Part shown: positions 1 to 12,366 of the stretch, in pieces
How positions within the stretch are numbered: position 1 is the stretch's first letter
How the letters are laid out: every line of letters starts with the position of its first letter
Assembly (NCBI GenBank): GCA_921293015.1
Contig: OV121086.1
Coordinates: forward strand, 36,083,194 to 36,147,193
Direction: 5' to 3'
DNA: 64,000 nt
Source of the DNA: Phorcus lineatus
Lineage: Eukaryota; Mollusca; Gastropoda; Trochida; Trochidae
Translations under genes and position numbers: made by a program
Notes under the pieces: model-generated
The model's database searches: none
The model's input: only the letters and a program-made list of their open reading frames with translations
Told to the model about the DNA's origin: nothing

Positions 1-258
1 TAAATACAACAACTGCTCATAATAATATTCAGCCGTGTTCAACTGTCTATAATTTATCCGTTTTGTGCATAACTAACCTTAAATTTTTTATATGTCCGAG
101 TCAACAGCGGCGGTCTAAAATTTTTCATTGTTGATTGCAGGTCAATTGTAAAGAATTTTAAGTATTTCATTGCATCGATAGAAAGCTTAAGTGAATGCAT
201 AAGTCCCCTTAAACCTTTAGATAGCCAATTTAAACCGTAAAAGCGTGCACTAGTGCCT
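1..258 (+). mobile_element. TTAA-type MITE family A, copy 1 (left part outside window)
   Basis: Right half of the element found complete at 4008-4571. The two share ATAATTTATCCGTTTTGTGC, CATTGTTGATTGCAGGT, TTTCATTGCATCGATAGAAA and the terminal GTGCACTAGTGCCT. It ends at a TTAA (259-262). Confidence 0.75.
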
Positions 259-2798
259 TTAATGTTGCTGAAGTGATGCTGAAGTGATTTCCCTATCCTC
301 ACTTCCTCCCTCGAGACAAATATATGTGTTTGAATGTTTAGTCACAAGGACTGAAAGTATTGATGTAAATAAGTGTAAGAAATCGAAAGAGCAATGTTGA
401 TTCACAGAGACAACTGTCCAGAACCGAAATCCATTTAACGATGGCTGTGAATTTGTAATCTTGACACTTTTGTGTGTTGTGTTACTATTGTTGCCACCCC
501 TTGCTAGCAATTAGTTGTAAACGTTGTATATTGTTTCCCCAGTGGTTTTGTAATATTATAGTACATGAGTGGTGTCCCATTTATCGGATCTCGCAAGGTA
601 AACACTCAAAAGTAATTCAATCATGTCAGTTCGATATCTTCATTTGAAAATGTTCAAATCAAAAAAGGGTTTTAACAGAATCACTGTCTTTTGTTCTTTT
701 GACATTACTTCCAACAGTGGCCAACTCGCCTGTGCACCTGTCAAAGGTGTTACGTCGGCTACATCAAACAAGGACGGAGACCATTGTGGTCAGATGTCCG
801 CGAGGCCATTATTCTCCTGTCCATAGTGGCTAGTTATGTTGGACCATCAATCACCCGGTGCTCCTTGACATTGTTACCCTTTATTGCCGGTCAATGATGA
901 AACGGTGTAACTGGAAATTGTGACTTGTGATATCAAGGCCGTCGGTCCAACGTCATTGTCATTAATATTATCCAAACGTTCCTATAAAGTGATGAAAGAC
1001 AAAACTTAGAAAGAATTTAATGCATATCGTTCTTAACTCGTTCATGTTAGAATTTATCAATGTTATTTTTAAAAAGTAATGTAGGATTTTTCATATCCCG
1101 TGGCCTTGATATCCCTGTTCCCATGTAACGTTATTTGTTAATGTGTATTTTGTGTTAACTATTCAAAACTCAAACATACCCTTTAAAACTAAATGACCCA
1201 TTTTGACACTTTACAGGTGGTAATATGACACCGTATCTTTGTTCGGCAATCACTATATTCACCCTTTGATTGTGGGACATGAACTCGGCCTATTGTCGCT
1301 TGATCCCGCAGTTCACAGAATATACAGTACATATAGAAGGATATTCAAATGGGGGTTGGTTTCTCACAGGACCCTGAGGATACAAGTCGATATTATACAG
1401 CAAAAACAGTCCTTCATTGTTTCCGTACTGTGTATACCAGAATGGGCGTCCAACACACGTTCAGGGATGATGTTAATTGTGGCAGGGCCCCCAACGAGGA
1501 TAATGGTCGTCCTAAGCTGGTCCCACGGTAGCGGTCTTGCAGGTAATTTTTACCTGGACGAGGCAAGTCTTTGTTCCGCGCTATAACAAAGTTGTGCTGG
1601 GATACGGGGGCGTTCCACTTCACTGCTTTTGACATGCCCCCGGGTGCCATGGCGACGGGACTTGAGCAACGATTACAAGGCCTGGGGCCATTAAGGGACA
1701 AAAGAGGGGGTGGTAGGCGATGGTGGGGGCGGTAAAGAAAAGCTGAGGGTAAGGATGCGTGTAGGAGAGGGGGAGGACACCCCGAGTATTTTCTGGGGTG
1801 GCTAAGGACACTTCCAAGGCGCATGCGCGAATGAATGACCACGTTTAGTTTATAAACTGTACATTGTTAACTTAAGAAAAATGTTGAAATGTTATTTTAA
1901 CTATGATAATCATACTTCGTCTCGGATCAATGCGTGCAAATGTAAATGAGGCTACTCGTATGTGGTTCATATGTTTACAAGGATATTATGTTATGAATAT
2001 TGATATGGTTTGCTAGGGTTCAAATCTAATTCAATGAGAACGTTTCACATTTCTTTTGAATCCGTTGAGGCCAAACACAAAATATTACAATAGATAGGCT
2101 TACGACTTTGATGCACTTGTATTCTTCTTACATGATTCTGTTTACGCACATTCCCCTGGGGCAGGGTATCCCTACCTTTTGTGAAGGTCGAGCAAGGTAA
2201 TATTTGAAAAGGAAACTCCTCGTTTTTACACTAAGAACAGTTATGTGATGATAACGCAGTTAATTCGAAAACAAACTTTGGTTTATTTGGTAAGATCAAG
2301 GAAAATGTTAAACTGATTTCAAAAGCAACTCGGCATAATAAGTGGTAAAATATCAGTGGAATGAAAAATGCCAAAATTTCCTGTATCAATGTTAGATCCT
2401 GTATTCGCATTTCCTCAAAAAGAAATCGCTCAAAAATAAAAAAGTGTTTGGTGTTTTTTGATTGGTCACTTGATCAATTTAACTTAACTTTAAGCTTCAT
2501 AACATAGTTATGTCTTCAGATTTGGAACTTTTTCAAAAAAACTTTTAAAAGACTGCTTCACTCAAACTAGTAGATTTAGAAAGCTTGAATTTTCAGCATA
2601 CCGTCTGCTATTTTGAACTTTTTTGTTCCTGGAAACCTTCATGTATTTAGATTGTTTGCAGATCACAGGAAGGAATAAAAAACTTTCGTTAAGGTGTAGA
2701 GTTGCAACAGATTTCACCTTTTACGCTAATATCGACTTGACAATACAACTCTGACATTGTACCCTTTTATAGGCATGAATGCTGATCAAGCTATTTAA
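259..2798. other. Non-genic stretch
   Basis: Apart from the GC-rich patch at 1600-1835, only short unrelated ORFs and AT-rich sequence. No element termini recognised. Confidence 0.5.
1600..1835. promoter_or_regulatory. GC/CpG-richer promoter-like patch with an NRF1-type site
   Basis: Unusually GC-rich for this window. Contains GGTGGGGGCGG near 1721 (GC-box-like) and GGCGCATGCGC near 1819-1829, close to the NRF1 palindrome. No exon could be tied to it, so this is a candidate only. Confidence 0.3.
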
Positions 2799-2934
2799 TT
2801 AGGTCAGGAGTCAACTAGGTCAAGTTACAGGTAGCCTTGCCGGTGGTTTTGTGGTCTCAGTTAAGAAAAATAACTTACATATAAAAGTTTTCTCCCAACA
2901 ATATTCACCCCATTTTATTTCAACATTTGGATTG
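2799..2934 (+). repeat. Dispersed repeat E, copy 1
   Basis: Shares TTAGGTCAGGA, TACAGGTAGC, TTGTGGTCT, AGTTAAGAA and CCCCATTTTATTTCAA with 5473-5604. About 135 bp, no inverted ends seen. Nature unknown. Confidence 0.65.
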
Positions 2935-4007
2935 AATAGTTTATCTTGAAAGTTTTAAAAAAAAGTAATTTATTAATGATATTTTGGTTACATTTCGATA
3001 AAATTCATGTTGGCCATCTGCACTGACAATTGGCAATTTTTAAAATCATGTTTATGATGACAATAGCACGTTGTGTTTCATATCAATAGTCATGTAAGTC
3101 TTCAATATCAAACAATACGTACACCGATTAATTTCTGAGCCCATAATTCTTATGGGGAAATTAATGTAATCTTTTATTTCTTTCAATTGGTAAAATAGAA
3201 ACACTATACGTTAAAAAATTTCGAATTGTTACAGTTTGTACATTTAGCTTATGATAATCTCTCATTGACATTCGAGAGGTTGGGTTGTTGAAAACTGAAG
3301 GCTGTATTAAGAATAATGACATCGAATCTAAGTTGAAAAGTCCTATATGAAAAAAGTTTTATATTCATGAAATACTTCCCTTAGATTGGGGAATCTTGCA
3401 ATCTTTGCAGGAATTCTGCAACTTTTACATCGCACGTCCTCTTTGATATTAATCTTTGTCCTGCAGCAGGTGAAATGATTTTACCAAATATTGTCGAAAT
3501 GTTTTCTTCTTTGGTGGCCTAGAGGTATTAAAAAATTGGGTCTAATGTTACAAACTATTTTTGATGTTCTTTCCTTTTATATTTTACAAAACACGAGAAA
3601 GCTAACAACCACTAACAAATAAGGTGCAACGAAATCTTTTGAAGTTACACTTTCACTGAAAATATCATGGGCCATCCAAGTTTTCATTATCAAATCATTT
3701 ACTGATCCAAATTTAACCAATTCATTCCGAAACGATATCTAACGTGTTCGTTAATTATGTAAATTAATGATGGCACAGTTGTGTTGAAACAATGCTCATG
3801 AATGCACGCAATAACTGATATCTTTCCGAAAGTTACCCTGCGGGTAATTACAAAGATCAAGTGCCCGGATGTGTCATCAAGGTCGAGGAGATTTCATCAA
3901 AGCCTCCATTGGCTAACTTGTTACACCTGGAAACGACAGGTGATGTAACTAAGGGTTGTTGACCCTTTTTCAAGTATTATCGGGGTCACTGAACTTGATA
4001 ACCTTAA

Positions 4008-4571
4008 ACGCACTAGTGCACGCCAATATTTCGTAAACACAACGAATGCACAGATACTGCATATCTCTCGATATTGCTCACTATCCTCACTCTAGTAATC
4101 TACCTCGTAAGTTATTTAACAAATATTTACGTATTCAGGTATTAAAGTGGATTTTTAAAGGCCGGAAGTATTTAATGTTACGTTACATTAAATCCGCATG
4201 AACTACGATATCGGAAATATTATAATAGCAGCCGCTATGGCCAATCTAATAACAATTTACAACATTGCTTTCATAAAACATATTTCATGATTTGTTCTCA
4301 GTTCAGAGTTTAGGTAAATTAAAACCTGCACACAATACTAGCTCAGCCGTTTCCAAGTGTCAATAATTTATCCGTTTTGTGCACAGCTAACCATATATTT
4401 GTATATGTCCAAGCCGACAGCGGCTGTCTTAACGTTTTCATTGTTGATTGCAGGTAAATTGCAAAGAATGTTTAGTATTTCATTGCATCGATAGAAAGTT
4501 TAAGTAAATGTATAAGTCCTCGTAAACCTTAAAATAGCCAATTTAAACCGTAAAAGCGTGCACTAGTGCCT
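4008..4571 (+). mobile_element. TTAA-type MITE family A, copy 2 (full length)
   Basis: 564 bp flanked by TTAA on both sides (4004-4007 and 4572-4575). The left end ACGCACTAGTGCACGC and the reverse complement of the right end AGGCACTAGTGCACGC form near-perfect terminal inverted repeats that contain the palindrome GCACTAGTGC. No coding capacity. TTAA duplications fit piggyBac-mobilised non-autonomous elements; the superfamily call is inference. Confidence 0.8.
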
Positions 4572-5043
4572 TTAAAGCGAACGAGTTTAATAAAATACTT
4601 CCATTTCTCAAATCCTACCTTCTTTGAACTATTTAACAATACCTGAAATAATGTGTTTAAAAATATTTATTTGGTTCATTAGCATATTAATTGTCAAAAC
4701 ATCATCATGTTTCCTTAATGATTAATCATTTCTTCACGTTTTACAGTAGTTACCTTGTAGTTTGTTATAAAATGTTTTTTTGGCTTGTAAAACTAAAAAC
4801 GATCATCATCCATGAAATATTCTTACCTTCATTGTAATACCCAATTCTAGAATGCCACCAAAACGGTTCACATTGTAAAAAATAGATTGATGGATGTGGC
4901 AAACATAGAGCGTTTCCATTATTCAAGAAAATGTCGTCACCAGTTGTGAAGGATCATGTTAACAGGTTTTAATAAGTAACGAAGATACAACATCACTGAA
5001 AATTTTGCTCACATCACTCTCATTTAGAATTTGGATTTATTAA

Positions 5044-5335
5044 AGAGACACTCCGTGAGTCATACATGCCGAACTCATTATTTTTCGAAATGATCGATTA
5101 TGATCGAAAACCGGACAAAGACGCGCGTCAATTAGTTAAACGTAAGGTTTAAACTAAATTGGAAGGCATTTCGAAGATTACCTTTGAGTTGATAGTGTTT
5201 GAAACGTTATACAAATGTGATTGCGGCTTTACACATAAGCATGCGTTTCTATTTTTTTCATCGAAAACTAATTATAGTTACCTACGTACGTGGCATTTTT
5301 GGATTAATATGTAATACGCTGTAAATGGATATCTT
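5044..5335 (+). mobile_element. TTAA-type MITE family B, copy 1 (right end lost)
   Basis: Starts AGAGACACTCCGTGAG after a TTAA (5040-5043). Shares GATCGAAAACCGGACA, GCGCGTCAA and GAGTTGATAGTGTTTG with the complete copy at 5961, but is diverged and lacks a recognisable right terminus. Confidence 0.65.
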
Positions 5336-5472
5336 CATAGTCCTAACTTAGTATGTTGAGTATACATTCTTCCATCTAATAACCATTCATTTAACATTTT
5401 TTGTGCCAGAAAATTCAAAACTTTGCCCCCTTAATCATTCAAAAAAGTCAATATATTTTTCATATCATTTTG

Positions 5473-5604
5473 TTAGGTCAGGATTCAATTAGGCCAAGGT
5501 ACAGGTAGCTTTGCTGATGGTATTGTGGTCTAAGTTAAGAATGATAACTTGAATCCAAACAATTTCTCGCAACAATTTTCGCCCCATTTTATTTCAATAT
5601 TCTG
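5473..5604 (+). repeat. Dispersed repeat E, copy 2
   Basis: Second copy of the block at 2799-2934, same strand, with moderate divergence. Lies between the family B copies and the family A copy. Confidence 0.65.
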
Positions 5605-5960
5605 ATGCCTAATCATCATGAACGTTTCCTACATCGCGATTATTTTGTATAAATCAACACAGGTAAAATATAATGAATGTACTAATATTTGTTTTATTGA
5701 TGAACATCTTCTTTGTTTCTCAATGGCAACGTATCTGTTTCGTTATCGTTTCCCATTTGTTCATTTCATGACTAAGACCCTTCCTTATAGCTGAATACCA
5801 ATGCAACTCAAACAGATCAACTCATATTTAGAACTGACATGAAAGAGTAAAATACTACCGATTGAAGGTAATAGGTCAAGCTCATTGGCTGTCTCTTGGT
5901 GCATGAACTTCAACTTACGTTTTACATTTTAAATCAAAACTTAAAAACAAAATAGTTTAA

Positions 5961-6419
5961 AGAGCCACTCCGTGAGTTGTTGGAGTCATATATGCCAAAC
6001 TTAATCAATGGTGTTATTTGATCGCGAAAAGACCAAAAAGACAGATTTTACAGCTTATTGTTTTTTTAACAGTGACGATATGAAGGTAGAATGTCGCAAT
6101 TAGGATCGAAAACCGGACAGTGGCGCGCGTCAAACAGTCAAACGTAATTTTGGAGACTTATCTAAAACAGTCACGAGGGCAGTTAGGAGTTGATAGTGTT
6201 TGTTAGGTTGTATAAGTAGTATACATGTATATTTGAAGTGATATACCCCTCTGTGCATTTATAAGGCTGTTTTTATGTTTTCATGGAAAACCAGTTATTG
6301 TCATATAAATGTCTGTTGGACATGAAATGTTAAGATGTTTTGATTTTATATCACCACATATGACATTTAGGTTCATATCAAAGGTAAAAAATATGTTATG
6401 AAAATCACGGAGTGGCTCT
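5961..6419 (+). mobile_element. TTAA-type MITE family B, copy 2 (full length)
   Basis: 459 bp between TTAA at 5957-5960 and TTAA at 6420-6423. Left end AGAGCCACTCCGTGA and right end TCACGGAGTGGCTCT are perfect 15-bp inverted repeats. No coding capacity. Probably a non-autonomous piggyBac-like element distinct from family A. Confidence 0.85.
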
Positions 6420-8999
6420 TTAATCGACTCAATTAATGAGTTTGGAAATGTTATTTAATGTGCATAAAAGTAACAAATTCACAATGTTTACGATTGATTC
6501 GTGTAAGTTGATAAAGTCGTAACATTTATGCTCAGCCCCGCCAGCTTCATTCAACGTAACGTAAAAAGTAAAATACATAGGATACCATATGAATGAATCG
6601 CCTACTCAGACTGACAACCCCCCCCCCTCCCCTTCCAAATATAGACACCTACTTCAAGCCCTGAAGTTGTAGTTTGATTTGGGCAATTCAGCCAAATATA
6701 ATAAAGTAGTAAACTGGTCTTTCTAGTTTATTCTGAAACGGGTGCGTTTATAGCATTTCATATATACATTTTCTTTCTCAGCTCGTCACAGAAACGTTAT
6801 CAACTGTGTTCTGAAAACCTGCATTGACATTTATTGATAATCGGTCTTTTCTTGGAATCTTCGTTATTTCGAAACGTACGGGTAGTGTAGAGATATTTAC
6901 AATGGATTACGTCCGTCCGTTCGTCCCACCTTGTCCGGCTCAAATTTTAACTTGTCATCTGTTTCTGATTTAACATGGACATGTGATAACATGTCTCGAA
7001 ACTTACGTTTTCCCTTAATGAATAAATACGCTTTTGGTTGTCAAATGTAGGGAAAACAACATTACTCCAACATGTTCCACCAGAATTTAGTTATAATCAT
7101 TCTTTATTAACATATACTGTGATGGAATGTTATTTCGGGATATGTTTGTGACAAACAAACTATAGGCGATATGTTGTTTCTACAAACACTGTATACCTAA
7201 ATATTACATGATTATAAAACAATCAAGTTAAAGCTTACAATTGTAGATATATTTCTTCATTGCGCTAGATTAGGGATCGAACATTGTATCTAAGTTGTTA
7301 AATTAGTTGAAAAATATGAAGAAAAAAAAAAGTCTTTTGAGTCGCCAATTCGAATTCGATCATCCAGCAATGAATGCTATCTCGTGGTTGAATGAAGCTG
7401 TTTCAGTGTCATTTCAGCACAATACCTGAACCTATGCTTGTGTGATGTTTATAGTGTTATAGATAACGATTCTTCGTCAACGTAACGTATTGTCACTGAA
7501 GATGCATCACCCTCCGAAAACATCCCATTAGCGGTATGCATCACATAGCCCGAGGGAGCTAACTCCCAACAGAAATTACACAATGAATACCACTAAGAAG
7601 AAAATCACATTACCAAATTGCCATTATTAGGTAACGTTGAAGCCTCGTTTTCATTATTTTCACGTTGAAGATACTCGCATATCCTGAGAAAAGGACGTGG
7701 CATTGAGGTATCTTTTGTATGTTTCACAATGTACGGGTAACAGGTTGAACATCTTCCTTTAAACACAAGAGAACATTAAGTTAAGATATGAAAAGGGAGA
7801 TAATCGAGTGACGTAACATGCCGCAAACATGACGCGATTTGATCGTCCACTCTTACACCATACCTATGATTTAACACTAGCAGCTTATCGTGGGAAGAAG
7901 GCCCACTACTGAATAACGTATATACTAATATGAATTATCTAATGTTAGTTTACTTTTGTAACTTATAAACTATGACTTATGCATTCAGAAAATCAGAAGT
8001 CAATAGCTTATGTATATGCACGTTTTTCGACATTTGTCAATTAGATTAAGGTCCATAAAAGAAACCAAAAAGAACTTATCTGCTTTCGATGTACACGCAA
8101 TTATATTCAACAAAAAAGGACCACCATTATTTTTAGGTTATAAAGAATTTGTACACCATTTAATGAACTATCAAATGTTTTGCATGTATTGAATTTATTA
8201 AGTTTTTTTAAAATAGGAGTATTAGTCACTTAGGTGAGAGAGCGAGAACATCATAGTCTGTATATGTTTCCCTTCCTGTCCCCGCTGTTGAATTATCTAC
8301 ATTTTTCTTCTTGAAGGGGCATTTTAACAGCTTAAGTGATGAAGAAAAAAGAGTTATTATGGATAGTCAACCTCTTTATTGCACGAATTATTGCGACGTT
8401 TCGGTGAAGATACTAATCACTTGCTAACATTTCAAGTGTGTCCTTTCCTGTTATGTTCATTCGGTTTAAAAAATGAATAATTAGCACCTGAGACCATCAA
8501 AACTGGATTTAATGATCGGGTATTAAGCAACAAAAGTTTTATTCAATCAAATGAAATGATGTCTTTGATTCAAGTTCTCTATTATAAACCACTGGGGCAT
8601 ATTTTTTAGGGTTACAACTTCTAACTTCCTTTAAGATTGAAAAATGGAATGCAAGAAACAACAACAGACATTTATTTATGAGCAGAACACGATAGCTTCT
8701 CAGAGATCTGTTCGGATATGGTGCTCGGCTGTTTCCCATCGATTCAATGGCTCTAAACAAGGTGATCTCTTATATAAGTAGTCATCTTGCCTATTTACGT
8801 TGCCGATGATTAACGAAACCTAATATTTAGCCTTCTCGCTTGTTTGTTGACATTAACCATTTCCAATTATATGGCTTGTCTGTAACAAAGGGTATGGTTT
8901 GCTCACGTTGTCAGAAGACAAGGCAACACAACAACCGACAACTTAACAGCACTCCAGTTGTTGTGATATGACAGTGATTTGAGGCGTTGATTGCATTTC

Positions 9000-9130
9000 T
9001 CACCTATCCGCGCAATGTGTTCAAAACAGCTGGTGCCGGGCGGAAATTTGTCGTCTGCCCATGGCGGCCATGTTGGAGATGAGGCGACATGTTGTAAAAG
9101 CCGGATCTTACGCGTTTACGTGTTAAAAAC
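9000..9130. promoter_or_regulatory. CpG-rich patch with YY1-like site
   Basis: CCATGGCGGCCATGTTGG near 9060 resembles a YY1 site; the surroundings (GCCGGGCGGAAA, GATGAGGCGAC, TTACGCG) are CpG-rich compared with the flanks. No gene can be joined to it. Confidence 0.25.
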
Positions 9131-10020
9131 TATTGGTTGTCAAGCATGAGTATTGCTACAGCCCATGTGCGTGGCGTTATATGAAAACATCTTGATAAAA
9201 TGTATAAACATTTTAATATATTTATATAGTCACAGACACCAGTGACATGTACTTGTGTATCATGTAATCTCTGACATCGCTACTACCGGACAAATGATAT
9301 TTAGATATGTTTAAAGGTATAGTTCACGCACACTTATGAAACAGTGAACATGGAATTTGGAGTTATTGATTTAACAAATTGTATTACGATGAAGTCATTT
9401 CAAATGAATTAAAAATTTGAAAAGACTTCACCTTATAATTTTTGCTACGCTACCACTCTACGATATAAATAGACTTTATCTGTCTTTATGCAGCAATGAC
9501 ACTTTACAATGCTTAAACCACTGAAAATAATTTTAATCCGACATTAAAACGTAAAGCAAAAGTATCACGATTTACACACGTATTCACACCAATATTGACT
9601 GGAAATATGTTTGACTTTACTCGGTTGAATTTATTTACAGAACATTATGTGTTCAAAGCGCATATTTGGTCACAGGTGTACGTGTAGGCCTTTGAGGTTA
9701 TGCGACAGGTGGTCCACTATATGCAAAATCCCGGGGGACGCATTGAATAAAATATATACGCATGATATTGTTGATTTCTTGTTCACTATATCTGATACAA
9801 GGTATCATATGCTTAAATATTATAAATGACCTATGATATCTTATCAATGGCAAACATATCTTACCGGGTTTCACGTTACTGCCTTATGCGGAAAAGAGTT
9901 TTGCAAAGAGCCAATACAGCTACAGATCCAAATATTTTGAAATTGTGAGGATTTACATTTGCAAGTGGCAAGTGATTTATCAACATGATGTTACAAATTT
10001 AAGTAAGTGAATTAGTATCG

Positions 10021-10112
10021 GGAGTGAGTGTGAGATTACCTCCCACGGGATACGAACCTCGGACTTCCGGTTCAGAGTTAGACACTCCACCGATCCGGCC
10101 AAAGGGATATCC
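10021..10112 (-). mobile_element. tRNA-derived SINE head fragment
   Basis: On the - strand TGGCCGGATCGGTGGAGTG resembles an A box and GAGGTTCGTATCCCGTGGG a B box, about 40 bp apart as in a tRNA. No cloverleaf with paired acceptor ends is evident, so a SINE or tRNA relic is likelier than a working tRNA. Confidence 0.5.
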
Positions 10113-12175
10113 CACAAATCGAAGCCAGTTGAAATGCCTCTTGCTCTATCACATGAATACTTAGTGTATTGATTGTGTACATTGAAACAATAAACAGAAA
10201 CTTGTGTGATGAATGAGGATCGTACGATCGGTGTATATGTTGAAACGAAAAATGTGGATGTACACTCTTTGACGGTATAGTCTTACTAAAGGATGGTCAT
10301 TTATTAAGCAATTGTAAAAAATGCAGTGGTTCAATGATGCAATAACGCCATATCTGCGTGTCCACAATGTAAAACCAATTGTTTAACCATCTTTTAATTA
10401 GGATTTTGATATCGAATACATGAGTGACTGAAATTTAACCCAAAATGTGTTCACGAACCGGTTTCCTTGAATCATTTTCCAATGGTACGTTTCAAGTTAC
10501 AACCTGGACCTGATGGTTTTAAAATTGAAAACAAGTTTAAAGAACAACCATGGGGAAAAGGTTTCAATATCCATTTAAAGAAGAGGACATTATGTTTTGA
10601 ATTCAATATCTTAGAATCGGATTATTCTAGATTCTATACACGATTGACCTTCAGAGCATGTAAGTATGAACTATGTCGAATTCAGTTAAACCGGATATGT
10701 TGTTCATAAGAAAAATAAATAAAAGTTGTTTCTCTGACATAATGGACCCATTTCTGGTTTTAATTTCGCATTTACCCGAATTTCGATCGCAAATGTTGAT
10801 CTTGATATCATGTGTACCCAGACAAGAAAAATACACTTATCCCTGCACTTGCAACGTTACAACAGTAAGGTTTTCTGGTTAACAACTTCTTGATTATAAA
10901 AATCACCACGTTTGTAGGATTTTGCTTGCTACACTAGTTAGACTGGATGTTGCTAGTTGGTCATGTTTCCCAGTCTCTATCACTGACTAATCTAAACCTT
11001 GCTGCCAACTAGTCAAGATTCGTGCTTTGAGTGCAGCGCCCTTTTCGGCGAAAAGTTGCAATTCTCATATTATTTCTCATTGGACTATCCCGATCCCCCG
11101 CAGCAGTCTCGGCTACAGGCACAGAAAAATACAGGATATGCGGCCAGGCCTATCTTAGTAAGTCATTGGGACTGGCGTGAGAATAGGCCATGCGTGGGAA
11201 GATGGTAGTTGGTATGTATATAATCCGCGATTTCCACAATGAAGTTTTATCCAGGAAATTTTGCAGTTGTCGTGTATACCACTTCTAAATGCCCTTCAGA
11301 GACTTTATCAGCAATTTTTTTTCTCAAGAAAGTAGATTGCGTAAGTAAACCTTTTCCTAGCCTGAAGATTAAAAGAAGTAGAAGCAGAATAACTTAATAT
11401 GTCATGTGCCATGTTCCATGTGTTAAAAAGAAATTTTCATTGTCGTGCTCGAGAGTGAGTCATTTAAGATGTATAAAGTAAGTAATTGACATTTAAATGA
11501 AACATTGAATAAACATACCAAGCCTTCGTATTTGTGTTTCGTTATAGAACTATTCTTTGGCATTTTCAGAATCTGTTCTGTGAAATATAGATAAAACTTC
11601 GTTAAACCTCTTACAGGCATTTACTATAAATGTAGAAAAAACCCAAAACTGATAAGGAATCAAACAGAAATGTTTGATATAGAAACATTGACTATTGGTT
11701 ATTCTTTTTACACGATCATTTGAATAATTATAGGATGTACAAACCGCAAATCCTCACTTAGGGTAACATCACTGTAGACGTCACTTTGGTGTTATTTCAT
11801 AACATAGAGCTGACATTGACGTCAGTGGTATGTAAAAGAGGTTACTAGATTTTATTTTGGTGGACCTGATGTAATAGTTCGTTCTTGTGATAATTAGACA
11901 GCATTACAACAAGCCTAAATATTCACAAGTCGAGAGTTCGAAAATAGCTATACGAGTTGTTCCCGTTAGGACTTCATTCAAGACACCATTATGAGATATC
12001 ACTACTCTTGAAATAGCATCACCTGGAAAATGCTTAGTGTAATAATGGACATAGCCCTTGCTTTAATGAAAGTGTAAGGACTATGTACATCTACAATAAT
12101 TGGTATGTGAATGTAGGGATAACGGACGTCATATAACACGTCCATGAATTTGTATTTGCTCTCATTTTCACATGA

Positions 12176-12366
12176 TCATTCGTGTATGTGAAATACAATT
12201 TCTTCAGAGGGTTAAGAATGCATCAATCCACTCAATTATTCGTAGTCGTAGCATAACGGACTTGAAACGTATAGTACAGGCAATGAAACACGATTAATAA
12301 TTTTTATTTGGTCCAATTTTCCCATTATCATTCGTGTATGTGAAATACAATTTCTTCAGAGGTTAA
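12176..12366 (+). repeat. Direct duplication, two units about 150 bp apart
   Basis: TCATTCGTGTATGTGAAATA followed by CAATTTCTTCAGAGG and TTAAG occurs near 12177 and again near 12329, with nearby ATTTTC and CGTTCGA/CGTAG similarities. A local tandem duplication. Confidence 0.7.

Noticed and set aside
1414-1842. 142-codon - strand ORF and overlapping + strand ORF in the GC-rich patch
   Set aside because: Long ORFs are expected by chance in GC-rich sequence because stop codons are AT-rich; overlapping ORFs on both strands show no domain.
10021-10112. Functional tRNA gene
   Set aside because: A- and B-box-like motifs are present, but I could not pair acceptor ends or find a convincing anticodon stem; a SINE fragment fits better.
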